A stretch of DNA of 64,000 bases. It comes from Micrasema longulum. Lineage: Eukaryota > Arthropoda > Insecta > Trichoptera > Brachycentridae. This document shows, piece by piece, positions 1 through 11,722 of the stretch. The notes beneath the pieces were generated by a model. That model was not told the DNA's origin. It saw only the letters and a list, made by a program, of their open reading frames with translations, and did no database searches. The stretch covers positions 1 to 64,000 of the forward strand of contig JAGVSM010001669.1 of assembly GCA_022494885.1 (NCBI GenBank), in the 5' to 3' direction. The position numbers and the translations under genes are program-made. How positions within the stretch are numbered: position 1 is the stretch's first letter; each line of letters begins with the position of its first letter.

Positions 1-354
1 TTTGAATCTCATCACTAAGAAAAGTTTTATGAGGGATCAGGGACATTTCGCATTCGCTAACAATATCATTTCTTCGACTAGTTTTCATCATATAAATGAC
101 GAGAGTGTAGGGTATAGGGTAGACAAATATCCGAACACGAGGAGGCGGTGCGGGGGGGAGAGGGTGAGGGAATGGAAATAGTGCAGTAGATAATACTCGT
201 ACGTCTTACATTGTAAAAGGCACTTGTGCCATATAATAAATAAACGCATAAATAAAATAATGTATCAGCGCTGGTGTGGGCGAGTGTCAAATGGCATTTT
301 TCCAACAGTAAGCCAAGCTGTTAGTAGCGCGAAATTGAGCAATTATGTTCATTT

Positions 355-548
355 CCAGGGCTTCGATTACAATGGGAAGTTAACAGAGTTACCTAAATAT
401 AATATGTATATTTTAATACTCGTTAATATCCTGTAATTGAACATGTTTTACAAAATATTTGCATATTTCTTCATACGGAAAATTCGATTTTACTTTATAG
501 ATTATTGAAGATAACTCTCTAAACTTCCCATTGTAATACAGGTCCAGG
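355..548. mobile_element. Palindromic MITE, family M1 (short copy)
   Basis: The left end reads CCAGGGCTTCGATTACAATG and continues GGGAAGTTAACAGAGTTA. The right end is its imperfect reverse complement (TAACTCTC, AACTTCCCATTGTAATACAG, then GTCCAGG). The ends match those of the longer pair of copies at 54112-54595, which identifies an interspersed family. There is no coding capacity. I found no convincing target-site duplication, so the transposon superfamily is unknown. Confidence 0.65.
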
Positions 549-561
549 CCACGTAGAAGCC

Positions 562-1264
562 AGAGTCTACATAATATTACGTAGGTGACACGTTTTTCAT
601 GATAGTTCCTAGTTTACGTTTCTTCATTTCCTTTGTATGGTATGGTCTGGATTCTTCAATAAATGTCAAGTATCTGCAAGCTTCAGTGTAGATTGCAGAT
701 ACATTACTGTTATAATAGTTGAAAATAAAAGCAGAAATAAAATATCTTCCGAATGAAATCGAATTACAAAAGCCTGTTGAGAATAGATATATCGCAAAAT
801 AGAGAAGTATAAGTCTAGTATAAATAATACTGGTGCAACTCTGAAGTAAATATTATTTTTCAGTTAAAGCGACCGAAACACCTAAAGCGCGGTCATTCGT
901 AGACCAGGTTCGGATTATGAAGTAAAGGGTCAACGCTCGCCGCCGGAAACTTTATTAAAGTCAATTGTATAGAAAATGGTAAATATTCCATTACAGGAGA
1001 GAATGAAAGGATGAATATTCTCTACGATCGTGATGCCGGGAACCTGGGAACCCGGGAACCCGGGAACAAAGGAGATAAGCCCGCGGAAGAGTAATTAGCA
1101 ATCATTAGTCCCACCCAACCGACGCGACGCCCGGGGAGAGGGGAGACAGGATGGAGTATTGGGCAGTCGTAAAATAATCGTTTGTTGGAGAAGTCGTGAA
1201 AGGATTTCAGCAATAATCTAAAAGCCGATCGTATCGATCAGACTTGTATTGACAATCTATGCAA
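562..1264. other. Non-coding AT-rich stretch with a short octamer array
   Basis: No recognisable gene. At 1036-1067 there are four head-to-tail units of about 8 bases (CCGGGAAC and near variants), a small minisatellite. The rest shows no feature I can support. Confidence 0.5.
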
Positions 1265-1384
1265 ACCGGGAGACAAAAAGTGTGTGCATTTCCATAAGTA
1301 AATTTTATTTAAATATAAAATTGATATATGAACCACTAACTTTGTGGTTATTCGTTTATTTTATATTTATTTATTATTCATTAG

Positions 1385-1480
1385 TTAAGTATACCTCGAT
1401 AGAGAAGCTCGCAGAGCTTTGAAACCGGTCGGTAGAAAAAAAATTTGGTTAAAAACAAAGTCGTTTTATACTTATTTCAA
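1385..1480 (+). mobile_element. Penelope-like terminus with hammerhead-type core (copy a)
   Basis: At 1391-1434 a hairpin AGCTC-GCA-GAGCT is followed by GAAAC-CG-GUC, and TACC before it can pair with GGTA after it. This is the layout of the small hammerhead ribozymes known from Penelope-like retroelements: stem I, core box, stem II, GAAAC, a very short stem III, GUH. The first core box is degenerate (CGATAGAGA rather than CUGANGA). Downstream, TGGTTAAAAACAAAG is shared with the copies at 15.8 and 56.2 kb. The family assignment is inferred from these motifs, as no reverse transcriptase is present. Confidence 0.5.
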
Positions 1481-1699
1481 ATTTCCATTAGTTTCAAGAC
1501 AGTTTCAATAGTTGCCTTCCGGCATCACGTGACAGTAAGTAATGACGCCATAAATTTCGCAAGGCGCCATATTGACATTTTTAAAGTCACAATTGTATAA
1601 GTTGCGTACTTGAGGTATATTTACGAGTGTCTTATCAATCTGGAGTGTTGATGGAGATTCGTGGGGGTACAGCGCGTAGTGAAGTTAGATAATACAATT

Positions 1700-1765
1700 C
1701 CTAGCATCTTAATCCCGGGCTTACGGGATTTTCTATGTGTAATCTCGGGATCCCGGAATACGACC
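1700..1765. repeat. Degenerate CGGGATCCCGG-type sequence
   Basis: The motifs TCCCGGGCTTACGGGA and CTCGGGATCCCGGAA resemble the ends of the hAT element at 36112-37221. This may be a decayed relative, but no matching second end was found. Confidence 0.3.
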
Positions 1766-2199
1766 ATGTGGTTTGAATTGAACTCAAATAACAAAAAAAA
1801 ACAACATATGTATGTTTATTTACATCGTTTCCATTTATGAAGACATCTCATTTTTCGTAAATATGTAGTTACCAACTTGTGCCAGAAACCAGACGATTAT
1901 AATGTCCCAACTATTCTCCAACAAATACCTCTTGATGTTTCTTCACGTAGATCCAGAAATGATGAAACTCCGTTTCTCGGCCATAATAAGACTAACACTA
2001 TAGTTTCCAGGCAACTCTACACAGAATGATCAGATTTGGTAACGAAAATCAGGATCTGAATTATTTTGATTGTAAATTAAATAAGTTTATTAATAAACTA
2101 AAAAAAATTAATAATACCCGAAAAATTCCTCATATCTATAATCAACCCGGATCCCATTATGTTTTTTAAATATACTTATTTGTCTTCGCTTTCTCTTTT

Positions 2200-2312
2200 T
2201 ATTGTTGCTTTTCTAGTTTTATGTTACGGTAGATGATTGTTTTTGTTGTAATATATGTTTAAAACGGACTTTGTCCGTAAATCTATTAAATTTAAATAAA
2301 ATAACAAAAAAA
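2200..2312 (+). mobile_element. Probable LINE 3' tail with terminal hairpin
   Basis: The perfect hairpin CGGAC-TTT-GTCCG sits about 30 bases before an A-rich tail containing AATAAAATAAC and an A run. A hairpin just before an A-rich tail recurs at the LINE 3' ends at 18.7, 23.8 and 60.4 kb. No coding remnant was recognised upstream. Confidence 0.35.
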
Positions 2313-2918
2313 AGGTAATGTTCCAGAACATACATATTACATATCACTGGTACTGGCGCTTGACGGAAGGCCGGAAATTAAATTCCTCGGTATTTACAAA
2401 CAAATGGAAGATATTCAACGTGGCTACATCCTCGACATAAATATTACCTCGTCAACTATTTGAAAATATTTATATATTTTGTCCGCGCATAATAGATTAA
2501 ATATCAAACGTAAAGGTTTTTGGATACAAATACAGCAATTATTCGGGGAGCATTCCAAATGATTTAATATAAGATAAGAAAGTAGTAGGTACCTAAATTC
2601 AGAGAATTGAAAAATATATTTTTTTATTAATATTTAAATGAAATACCAATCGATTAGTTTTCCAAGCGTGAAAAAGAAAAAAAAACATATTGTCAAAAGT
2701 ATAAAACTGACAAATCATCCGTTATGTTTTTCCCAGTAGTCAAGTATGTACCTGGTAAAATCTAAGAACAAACGTAAACGGCGCAAATAATGTATTGGTC
2801 AATTTCAAAAACCTGCCCGAGAAAGCGAGGCTGGACGAAGAAGTTTAAAAATTGAAAAATTGTTTTCAGGCGTTGCCTAGTATGAGAAATAAATCAGTCA
2901 GATGAATCTCTTCACAAC

Positions 2919-3142
2919 CTTTTTATACGAAAATAAATTTGGCTCGCCAAAGAAATCTTAATTCTTGTACCGCCGATCTTTGGCTCTTTTAAGTAATGAG
3001 TTTGCTGACCACTGCTTTAGAATATGAATAGGTATTCAAAATACTTTCTTGATAAACTTATACATCCTGTCCCAACTTTACTAATAATTTTGATTAATAT
3101 TATAGAGTGCTAAAACTTTACATTTAATAACATAATAATAAT
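2919..3142 (+). mobile_element. 224-bp insertion with 25-bp target-site duplication
   Basis: The 25 bases at 2894-2918 (starting TCAGTCAGATGAATC, ending CTTCACAAC) are repeated exactly at 3143-3167. Other X copies lack the intervening sequence. The insert ends in an A-rich ATAACATAATAATAAT tail, as expected of a short or 5'-truncated retroposon made by target-primed reverse transcription. I do not recognise its family. Confidence 0.7.
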
Positions 3143-3288
3143 TCAGTCAGATGAATCTCTTCACAACAATAAAGGTTTCAGCTCTTTAACTTCACTAAAA
3201 TCAACAAATGGAACAATTGAAGAAATATGGATGTTCAAACATAGGCAAAATAGTGAATGTTACACAGTGTGTAAAGTGACCACTTAAA

Positions 3289-4034
3289 AGGGATGTGCAA
3301 ATGACACACTGATCAAGCAAATAATAATTGGACAAAAAGCTTTAATAAAAATTATCCTAAGAGAGTCCCAATCAAAACTAGCTCCCTCGGTATATTTGAA
3401 AATCTCAATGCAAATTCTATAAAACAACTTTATGCCAAAGCTTTGTTACTATACGCACGTAAACATTATTCTCTACCTTCCGTTACAAATACAATAGTTA
3501 CTAGATACTCCACCCTGATGCTGCAAAAAAATAAAAAAATAAATACAACCTTCGGTCAAAGAGGATTGACCTACTACTCGGTTAAAGTGTACAACCTACT
3601 TCCATTATCCATAAGGACAATAAGTAAGTTCTCAAAATATAAAATTGCTATTAAGAAATGAATAGTGGAGGTGGGTTGCGCACGGATCGATGAATGGATC
3701 AAGCCAAATATGTAAAATGTATGCACTGTTTATGAATTTTATTAATTAGTCTATTTAAATTGGTTATGTTTTTTATGAATATTTTTATTTTTTATTTCGT
3801 TTATTATGTTAATTATAATAAGATCAATTGGCTTAATTACGTTTTTTATTGTTCTTATTTTGTTAATGTTTTTAACTTTGTTAAATATATTTCATAACTT
3901 TGTTAAATATTATTATCTTAGGCATGCTTCACATTTTTGTAAAATGTTTCCCTCGGCACGGGACACCCCAGTGAGAGAACATTATTCTGTATAAAAAAAA
4001 AGAATACAAACAATGTAAAAGTATAAATAAATAA
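3289..4034 (+). pseudogene. LINE fragment C: reverse-transcriptase C-terminal domain and 3' UTR
   Basis: A decayed frame from about 3325 reads QKALIKIILRES. From 3443 an open segment of 72 codons continues with YSLPSVTNT and INTTFGQRGLTYYSVKVYN. This resembles the region after the polymerase domain in arthropod CR1/Jockey-like LINEs, where an FGxRSL-type motif is followed by a NxLP motif. The piece lacks the polymerase, is 5'-truncated, and ends in TAAATAAATAAA. It lies exactly inside repeat X, which resumes at CCAGCCAATG. It is a dead remnant. The clade is inferred from a short region. Confidence 0.65.
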
Positions 4035-4858
4035 ATAAACCAGCCAATGACAGGTCATAAGCCCTATAAATGCCTTGACTTCCATATTCCCTTATTTAAG
4101 GTATTCTCCATCCCTGTTGTAATTTGTTAATCTTAATGACTCCTGAGGGGGTGAAATCCAGTCTTTTGTCTACGAACATTTGGACAAACTCAAATATTGT
4201 AATATAATTAACGTTATTTTTGTTGAAATTTTATTTCAAAATCATTACTTTTCAGTTTAAAAATTAACCCAGAATTCAAACTTATAAAAAAATGTTTCGA
4301 AACATTTCCTGACACAGGTTTTAAAAACACTAAAAGTTGAATAGTAAAAAATAAATTGTCAACGTAGTCCGGCTTGGATTGAAGCAGTAACCGCAGTTGA
4401 TAAGAATCAGTAAAATTAGTGGCAGGAACAGGTCAGTATCCGGTAGCCAGATCCCATAATAGAGGTGGAGTAACAGTAATACTCGTATAAGGTCGCGTGT
4501 GTTCCACTAATGTACGACTTCCACAAAGCTGATTTTGATTAGCGGAGTATAAACATCGTTAGGCCTGCGATAACAATGGCCAGTGTACCACGGAATTCGG
4601 ACGTATTTACCACAAACCTGGTATGAGACACCATTGACCTATCGGCTATGGACTGTCATCAATCGAGACTGCTGGAAGCTAACTTCGTTACGTTGGGTCA
4701 GGTAATATGTGGACTTTATTAGTGGAGTTGAAAAAGTTCACTGCTCAAATTATTTTATAATAGAAGGCATGTTCAGAAAGTTAGTGTACTAGGTTTTTAT
4801 ATATTTTTAGAAAAAGCGCATTTGAAAAAATAAAACAGGATATTGTTAATACACTTGT

Positions 4859-5085
4859 GGACTATTTTTCCACATAATCGCTATCCCGTTCAATGCACGT
4901 GATGAGCCGTGGCACAAGCTTCTATATGCCTTCCCCGAAGAACTCTCCAGCCTGCTCCTTCCCCCCCTTCAGAACCTCTCTGCACCTGCTCGTCAATTGA
5001 AAATTTAATTCAAGAAATGAAAATATGATAATCTGAAGGCGTCAAGTCACAGGAATAGCGCCTTGGACTCATTTGGTTGGGATGT
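4859..5085 (-). pseudogene. Mariner transposase C-terminal fragment (minus copy)
   Basis: Read on the minus strand, the decayed frames give DLTPSDYHIF, then KFSIDEQVQREVLK, GEFFGEGI and IERDSDYVEK. Mariner transposases end with a DLAPSDYHLF block (the last catalytic Asp region), a DExV block and ERxGDYVEK. Stops and shifts interrupt it. The N-terminal DNA-binding domain and the first two catalytic Asp residues are absent. Its natural 3' flank leads directly to the left terminal repeat at 4763. Confidence 0.75.
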
Positions 5086-5087
5086 TT

Positions 5088-5330
5088 TGAACCACCGTCT
5101 GCATTCTCTTGACTGGGCGCCTTTATCATCTTTTCACCTCCCCGAAGGCACACATGGGTGGAATTAAATTTTCAAGCGACGAGCAGGTGCGGAAAGAGGT
5201 TCTGAAGTGGGGGATGGACTGGCGAGAGAGTTCTTCCAGGAGGGCATAAAGAAGCTCGTGCCACTGTTCACCACATATGTTGAGCGGGATGGTGATATGT
5301 GGAAAAATATTCAACAAGTGTATCAACAAT
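5088..5330 (+). pseudogene. Mariner transposase C-terminal fragment (plus copy)
   Basis: The plus strand reads YHLFTSPKAHMGGIKFSSDE, then QVRKEVLKW, then AREFFQEGIKKLVP and YVERDGD, in shifting frames. It is the same mariner family as the minus copy but oriented away from it, with the two 5' breakpoints facing each other. The open part from 5207 covers the final helix region. It is dead: no N-terminus, frameshifts, and a disrupted 3' end. Confidence 0.78.
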
Positions 5331-5844
5331 ATCACAACACCCTCGAATCTCGTCGTCAATTTTTTCTTGGGATACATTTCTACAAGCGGATTTCCTGGAG
5401 TATATATATAATCCAAATATACTGAAAGAGATCAGTTTCTACTGTTATGTGCAGATGTAGCGTAGCACACAGAGAATAAATATTCGGAGGCCAACAGATC
5501 AATTTAGAAGACACGAAGATGTTGTTTATTCATTTTATTATTTAAAAGACATTACAAAAAGCCATTATACTGTTACACTTGAAAGCTGCCGTATTTATTT
5601 AAATTAAGTATTATGTCAGAGTGACGTAGTAACCGCGAGAGATAACATTTCGAATTCCTTTCCAAAGGACTGTGTATGGATTTATATAATGCAAGTTTTG
5701 GTCCTATGGAGGAGTGGGTTTGATACAAAAAATAGGTACATTTATTCTTCCTACGCTACATCCTGAGATTTACGAAAAATTATATTTCTCACGCATTAAA
5801 GCATATGGTTTTCAAGTGCATACTATTTATATCTAAATTAATTT

Positions 5845-6054
5845 ACGGTGAATGTTACACAGTGTGTAAAGTGGCCACTTAAACCAGCCAATGACAGATT
5901 ATAAGCCCTGTAAATGCCTAGACCTTTATATTCCCTTCTCAAAAATGTTTTCCCTCTCTGTTGCAATAAATTTAGATATAAAAAAACTCCCTAGGGAGGA
6001 AATCCAGCCAGTCTGCAAGCATTTGGACATACTCAAACATTGTTGAAATATCCT
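5845..6054 (+). mobile_element. Element X, 3' body and terminus
   Basis: It begins GTGAATGTTACACAGTGTGT and continues through AAACCAGCCAATGACAG to AAGCATTTGGACATACTCAA and ACATTG, collinear with the other X copies. It lies inside the mariner-like element, so X inserted there later or was captured during rearrangement. Confidence 0.7.
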
Positions 6055-6311
6055 ATCATTTATTTTTAATGCACTTTTTTATAAAAACTTACTTTCTGAA
6101 CATGCCTCGTATGTATATGTCCTGAAACGGACTTGGTTTCAGTGGAATATATACAGAACTCACATCGGCATCAGAAGTTCGAGGTTCGAACTCTGAACTA
6201 CCTCATGATTTTCGTTTTCTAGAACATTTTATTCATAAGTGTTATTTTGTGGTAAATTTAAATCTTAAACTGTTATTATCCTCACTTATATCGTTTTTAT
6301 GATACTCTCAT

Positions 6312-6378
6312 TCGCACACACACATATACACACCCTCCCACCCACCCTCACACACACATACACACACACGCACCCTGT
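6312..6378. repeat. Imperfect (CA)n microsatellite
   Basis: CA dinucleotide runs are interrupted by CCCTCCCACCCACCCT. Confidence 0.8.
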
Positions 6379-6379
6379 T

Positions 6380-8035
6380 TAGACATACGTAGTAAAAAAA
6401 TTAGGCTCTAATTGGAATAAAACTAAAATGTCATTTTATACCTGAGCACTATTCTCCCTAATTGTTGTTTTGATATATTTATTATGTTCTTTTGCCTTAA
6501 TAAAATAAACAAAATAAAAAATAAAAATAAGGACTGGTCAACAATGGCCCCAAATTGATTTGGGAATTATAAAAGCATACAAAATTTAAATAGTTTATTG
6601 AAAATACTAAGATCACTGAGAAAGATATCCGATGGAAAATAGTACACAATTTGAATATATTATGTGCCATTTATAAAATTCAGGGCAAATAAACATTTTG
6701 AATTTTTTATTATTTATTTTTAAAGCCTTCCGAAGCGGCGTTTTTCCAAACAAAACATTCAGTCATAACACGTATCTAATACATTTCCCGAACACAGCAA
6801 ACAGAAAACTTTATAACAGATATTTTATACATATCTGTTTTACACTTAGAAGTATTTTTTTAATGCACCGCGCGTGGCGAAAATAAAATATGTCGGATTT
6901 GTCAAAAAAAAACTACGGAAACAGATTATCGGCAGACTGAATATAATTAATTATGTTTTGTGTGGCGGGAAACGGGCTTAGCGTAAACATGGCGGTGTAC
7001 GCGAGCGAGGGGAGAGGGTAGATAGACGAGCGATAGCCAAAACGGAGACATTCTTGACAAATAGTCAAGACGAAATAATTACGCTAGTGGTGACCACGAG
7101 CGCGGGTAGCGCAGCTCCTTATTAATATTAAGGAATCCATCGATCATAATGCATAAATTACCAACCCAATATCCCGAGAGGCTATAAGCGAACAGAAGAT
7201 GGAATCGTACCTTAATCTATTTAATTGAAATGCATTTGAACTGCTATTTTCTCTGTGTCTGTGCGTGAAATAGAACCAGAATCCTGGACGAGCGCTTGCG
7301 TCTCGATGGCAACTCTCAGATGAAAAGACGAGGCATGATCAGATTTACCGAAACCTCAAGTCCGGGCATGCATGCAAGGGCGTGCATGAAAAGATCATAA
7401 GATGTATGAATAAGGAAGAAGATAGAGATGTATGCCAGGATAGACGTGTGCGACGGTCCCTTCCCCCCCCAGCGGGGAAATGGCGCGATGGCAGTAGCAG
7501 TAGCAGTAGTAAAAATTAAACGGTTTCCATACATTGGATCCCGCCGAAATATCTGAAATATTTGGAACACAAATACCTCATCCGCAGGCCGCGGTGCGCG
7601 GTGCGAGGGGGTGGGAAGGGCGTATCTAACAATGTTATCAGTCATCACTTCCTTACTAGCAAGAAAGGACAACGGATTCGTAAAAAGGTGTCAAAAATTC
7701 AGTCAGGAGTGCTACGGAAATATTTCACGAAAACAAACGTGCATCGGAAATGCAAAAACACTTTCCGCTCAATATGCTAATTTAAATTTTGCTTCTGGTA
7801 GAGTAGGCGACAGTAGTATTCATGTGACAGGGTGGAAATTGTATTAATACGTGCTGCGTGGCTAGGATTGTCATTATTCTTGAAAATATTTTTAAATAAT
7901 AATTTGCTAAAACGCACTTACATTACTTTGCAATATTCAAATGAACGAACTACATATACGGACTCACCGAAGTAATGGCATCATTACACAGCCTCTTTTA
8001 CAAAATTAAAGAACTCGTACCAAAAAAGGAAAAAA
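6380..8035. other. Stretch without a supported gene
   Basis: Mostly AT-rich, with a slightly GC-rich part at 6960-7100 and 7430-7620. An open frame of 118 codons on the minus strand at 7316-7672 has no recognisable domain. There is an A-rich tail-like end near 6500-6530. Confidence 0.4.
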
Positions 8036-8044
8036 AAATCATGA

Positions 8045-8480
8045 TGTAGAAGCTTATGTTAAAAGCAAATTAAGCTACATGATCGCCTTCCGGGGAACCA
8101 GTGGCAAGACAGACATAACAAGGATACAACGACAGCAAAATAAAATAATTAAACTAACATACACCTTACCCTAACTGACCCCCCGACTACGAAAAAATAC
8201 AGTTCGATATGAAATACTTGACGAAAATTGAAACAATAAAAATTGTAAACAAAATTGCACTGGGAAATATACAAGACGATGACATAACATTGACTAAAAA
8301 TCCTGACATACACAAATATAATGGTAGAAAACAACAACACTACCACATTAAAAAAGCAAAAACAAACGTAGAACAGTCAAAAATACTATGCTTCATATAC
8401 TTGAAAAATTACACCTGAAAAAACACACGATGACTACATTATCATAACCCTAACGCGTTTTTTTTATTATTAATAAATAA
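8045..8480 (+). pseudogene. LINE relic F: C-terminal part of a reverse-transcriptase ORF
   Basis: From about 8045 the plus strand reads SKLSYMIAFRGTSGKTDI then RIQRQQNKIIKLTY. This resembles the conserved segment after the polymerase of CR1/Jockey-like elements, where a YGIxxWG block is followed by a QNK/QKxxxR block. Stops interrupt it almost at once; a 69-codon open piece follows from 8209. It ends in TTTTTTTATTATTAATAAAT and an A-rich tail. It is short and decayed, and the assignment rests on one motif. Confidence 0.5.
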
Positions 8481-8489
8481 ATAAAATAA

Positions 8490-11120
8490 AAAAGAATAAT
8501 ATTAAAAATTATATTATTTGGACACCAAACCCATAAAAAATAAAGTCCTATGTTGAGTTGGGACAAAATCAAATATGTACATCATAATATAAGTAGACAT
8601 ATTTGGTAGTTTATAATACTAGTAAAAAATTCGATAAATTGAATAAATATTATTTTATTGATTATTGCGGTGTTAAAAATATGTTTGAAATAGATAAGAG
8701 GCGTTTCATAAAACATAAATATACCGATCATACTAATGTTAGAATGAAAATACGAATTATAATGGCTCCATACTTTGATTTATTAGAATTGAATTTCAAT
8801 TTATAAAAAATGGTGCTTGACGTAGGACCCGACGCGGCCATATTATTCGCGTGTAAATATTTTCATGCATTATCGTCTACACCTGTTGTGGCCTTGAAAG
8901 GATTCGTGGGTGAGGATGATCCTCGCAGTGTTCCGTTCCGTAAGACCGGCAATAATATAATGAACGATCGCTTCAGTATCAGTATCAGTATTGTCGTGAC
9001 ACGGTAGGTGTGCAGTCGGTAGTATTACGGTAATTAATGTACAATCTCGGTAAGTTCAACAAAGGGCGATGCATAATGTTGTTATGTAATACCTCGCTCC
9101 GGACTCCGGACCTGCACTGCGGATTAACTCGCTCTGTATTCGCTTGATTCTCAGTCAGCGTACATATATATGTATTATGTATGCACGCTCACTTGTGTGC
9201 GCGAATGTGTGCAGCGCAGTAACTAGTACAATACGACCCCTGAAAGAACCGTGAATCTAAAAGACAAGTAAAACAGAATTAATTCGATACCCTATGAATA
9301 ATTAGGAAAAGCGGGAGAAACGAGAATGATTATGAATGTATCGCGGATATGCAAAAATGCTCAAACACGGAAAAATATCACCGGTTTTAGGAGTTAAATA
9401 ATTAAATTAAGGCGCCGCATTTAATAGCTGATACAAAATTATAGAAGACGCTATAATTTGTAAGAAAAATTTATGTACCATCATTATTGAAAATGCGCGA
9501 GAGGAAATACATACTTGCAATAGTATCTAAATACATTATTATCACAACTTTTTAAAAACGTTTTTTTGAAAAGATCTTACAAAATTGTTAAATTAATTTC
9601 ATTAATTTTATGTTGAAAAACATATTATTAAAAATAAAACTATGAATTCCATACATCGCTTTTGTTCGAAAGGTCCAACTGTATTGTAGTACTCGCATTA
9701 CCAAACAATATGAAACATTTCGGTGCAGGCCGAAGCTATTTAGGTTCGTATTAGGAACAAACGGCAAAGGAACCTCCTTTGCTAAAGTTTGTAAATAAGT
9801 TTACGTAATAGTGAAAGGACGAAAGCTTAAGGTCAGTATATTCTCCGAGGAAGTATTGTCCCAAGCTATGGAGGGATTGGAAATTCCTACGATTATGTGG
9901 TCCTTCTAGAGTGGGTTAGGCAGCTCCAATTATACAAATAATGTTATTAAGAAGGCAAAAATTTCACCATTTGCGCGTATAAGGCGCAATAAATCTACGG
10001 TTAGGGTTTCCACGCGAGTTTTCCACGATAAAAGCTATTTTTAGCATCCCCACTGAGCACATAATATGTGAAGGGAAGATCCCTTTGGAGCGTCGATATC
10101 GCGAATGAAAGTGGTCCTTTACCTTTACCCTTTAGAGATTCTCTAAAACGAATTGTCAAAATCTAAAGCTAAAGTATTAGCGCACTTTCTAAATGAATTT
10201 GAGCGAACATTCGTTTGTTCCGAATGTTTTCAGAAAACAAAGAAGCTGCCTTCTCGGTAAATGAGAATAGAATTCGGGCTTCGTTCGGGAAATGAAAAGG
10301 CCGGAATAACGAAACTACAAAGGTTTATATAATTATGATTGAAACGTAATGGTAATATCAATAAGTTTAAAGACAAAGGAGACGGGGACAGGCGAGGGAG
10401 TAATTAATGTATTAAAAGCGTCACATCTCTTCACGGAGGCTTCCCATTGTTCCTTATTAAATTAACCCTATTCGGTCATGGCATAGTCGTAGCTTTTTTC
10501 ATGGCCTACTATAAAATCACAAACTTGGTGAAAGTTTGAATTTGAAATTTCAAATTACGAGGTTTGCAAACAACAAAGTTCGGTTCCGGTTAGATAATGT
10601 CGATTTTACTCCTATCACTAGCGTATAATCGACATAAATAAAATAAACGGAATAAAAAAATATATAATTAGCAATATGGAAAAATAATCACGTCCAAATG
10701 TGGTCAGGCGGACGACACGTCCATGTCCATACCACCGCAGGCCACAGGCGGGGCAATCGCGGTATCGCGGTATCGCAGTATTGCGCACCGCGCCGACTGC
10801 ACGCATCGCCGACACCGACGCGCGACGCGCGACGCGAGGACGGCGAGAACATTGCAGTGTGTAGTGTGTATGCGTAACTCAAATCGTTTTGTGCATGCAT
10901 AGAATGATATCGACAGTGTTTAAGATAAAAGCTTCAAGCCACAATTTCGGCCAAAGTTGTTTTATTCGTTTTAATGTGTTTTTAACCAAATACGTTGGTT
11001 TTATACACATTTTGGCAAAATGATTGCGTAAATAGGTGACTGACGCTTAAACAATTTTGATAGAATATGTACAAGACCTACTACTACGTTAATAAGCTAA
11101 AAATAATGAAACCGCTTTTT
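8490..11120. other. Long stretch without a supported gene
   Basis: AT-rich with no recognisable coding sequence on either strand. A GC-rich patch at 10690-10855 contains short GCGACGCG repeats. A good isolated splice-donor match (TCGGTAAGT near 9049) has no credible exon attached. Confidence 0.4.
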
Positions 11121-11141
11121 CCATAATAGGGAAATATAACA

Positions 11142-11722
11142 ATGTTTGATTATGTCCAAATGCTTGCAGACTGGCTGGATTTCCTCCCTAGGGAGTTGTT
11201 CATATTTAAATTTATTTCAACAGAGAGGGAAAATTTTTTTGAGAAGGGAATATGGAAGTCTAGGCATTTACAGGGCTTATGACCTGTCATTGGCTGGTTT
11301 AAGTGGCCACTTTACACACTGTGTAACATTCACCATTCTGCCCATGTTTGAACATCCACATTTCCTCAACTCTTCCATCTGTTGACTTTTGTGAAGTGAA
11401 AGAGCTGAAACCTTTATCACGTGGGTGAGATTCATCCGGCTGAACCAAATCACCTACTAGGCAACGCCTGAAACAATTTTCCAATTTTTATACTTCTTCT
11501 TTTACCAGGTAGTAATTCAACAATGTTTGATTATGTCCAAATGCTTGCAGACTGGCTGGATTTCCTCCCTAGGGAGTTGTTCAAACTTGGGCAGAATGGT
11601 GAATGTTACACAGTGTGTAAAGTGGCCACTTAAACCAGCCAATGACAGGTCATAAGCCCTGTAAATGCCTAGACTTCCATATTCCCTTCTCAAAAATTTT
11701 TCCCTCTCTGTTGAAATAAAGG
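11142..11722. mobile_element. Two joined X copies forming a large inverted repeat
   Basis: 11142-11519 is an X copy on the minus strand, starting CAATGTTTGATTATGTCC. At 11519-11584 the same terminus recurs, followed at 11585-11722 by X body in the plus orientation (GGTGAATGTTACACAGTG). About 140 bases at 11215-11355 are almost exactly the reverse complement of 11578-11722. GGGAAATATAAC flanks the whole on both sides (about 11129 and 11729), which may be a target duplication or a rearrangement footprint. Confidence 0.75.

Larger units (their letters stand above)
2740..4215 (+). mobile_element. Inverted-repeat element X, split by two later insertions
   Basis: Pieces of one repeat occur in order at about 2740-2918, 3143-3288 and 4035-4215. 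Together they match the other X copies at 5.9, 11.1-11.7, 29.5, 40.4 and 42.4 kb, including GTGAATGTTACACAGTGTGT and AATGACAGGTCATAAGCCC. The right end reads GAACATTTGGACAAACTCAA then ATATTG. At the 11.5, 29.5 and 42.4 kb copies the inverted form of this end precedes the body, so X appears to have long terminal inverted repeats of roughly 65-100 bases. It encodes nothing recognisable and its superfamily is unknown. Confidence 0.7.
4763..6109. mobile_element. Rearranged mariner-like element with inverted internal halves
   Basis: The left end GAAGGCATGTTCAGAAAG is matched by the inverted right end CTTTCTGAACATGCCTCG, and both are flanked by TA, the mariner target duplication. Total length is 1347 bp, usual for mariner. 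The inside is not one transposase gene but two C-terminal halves in opposite orientation meeting near 5085-5090. The right half is interrupted between about 5330 and 6050 by other sequence, including an X fragment. The right subterminal stretch (AATATCCT then TTTTT and TAAAAACTTA) parallels the left one. Confidence 0.75.

Noticed and set aside
6330..6378. CRISPR-like or other direct-repeat array
   Set aside because: Simple CA microsatellite. No spaced repeats of CRISPR type anywhere in the window.
7316..7672. 118-codon open frame on the minus strand
   Set aside because: No domain, no splice signals with coding context, mixed composition.
9040..9060. Strong splice-donor match on the plus strand
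   Set aside because: No exon-like frame precedes it; a chance match is likely in 64 kb.
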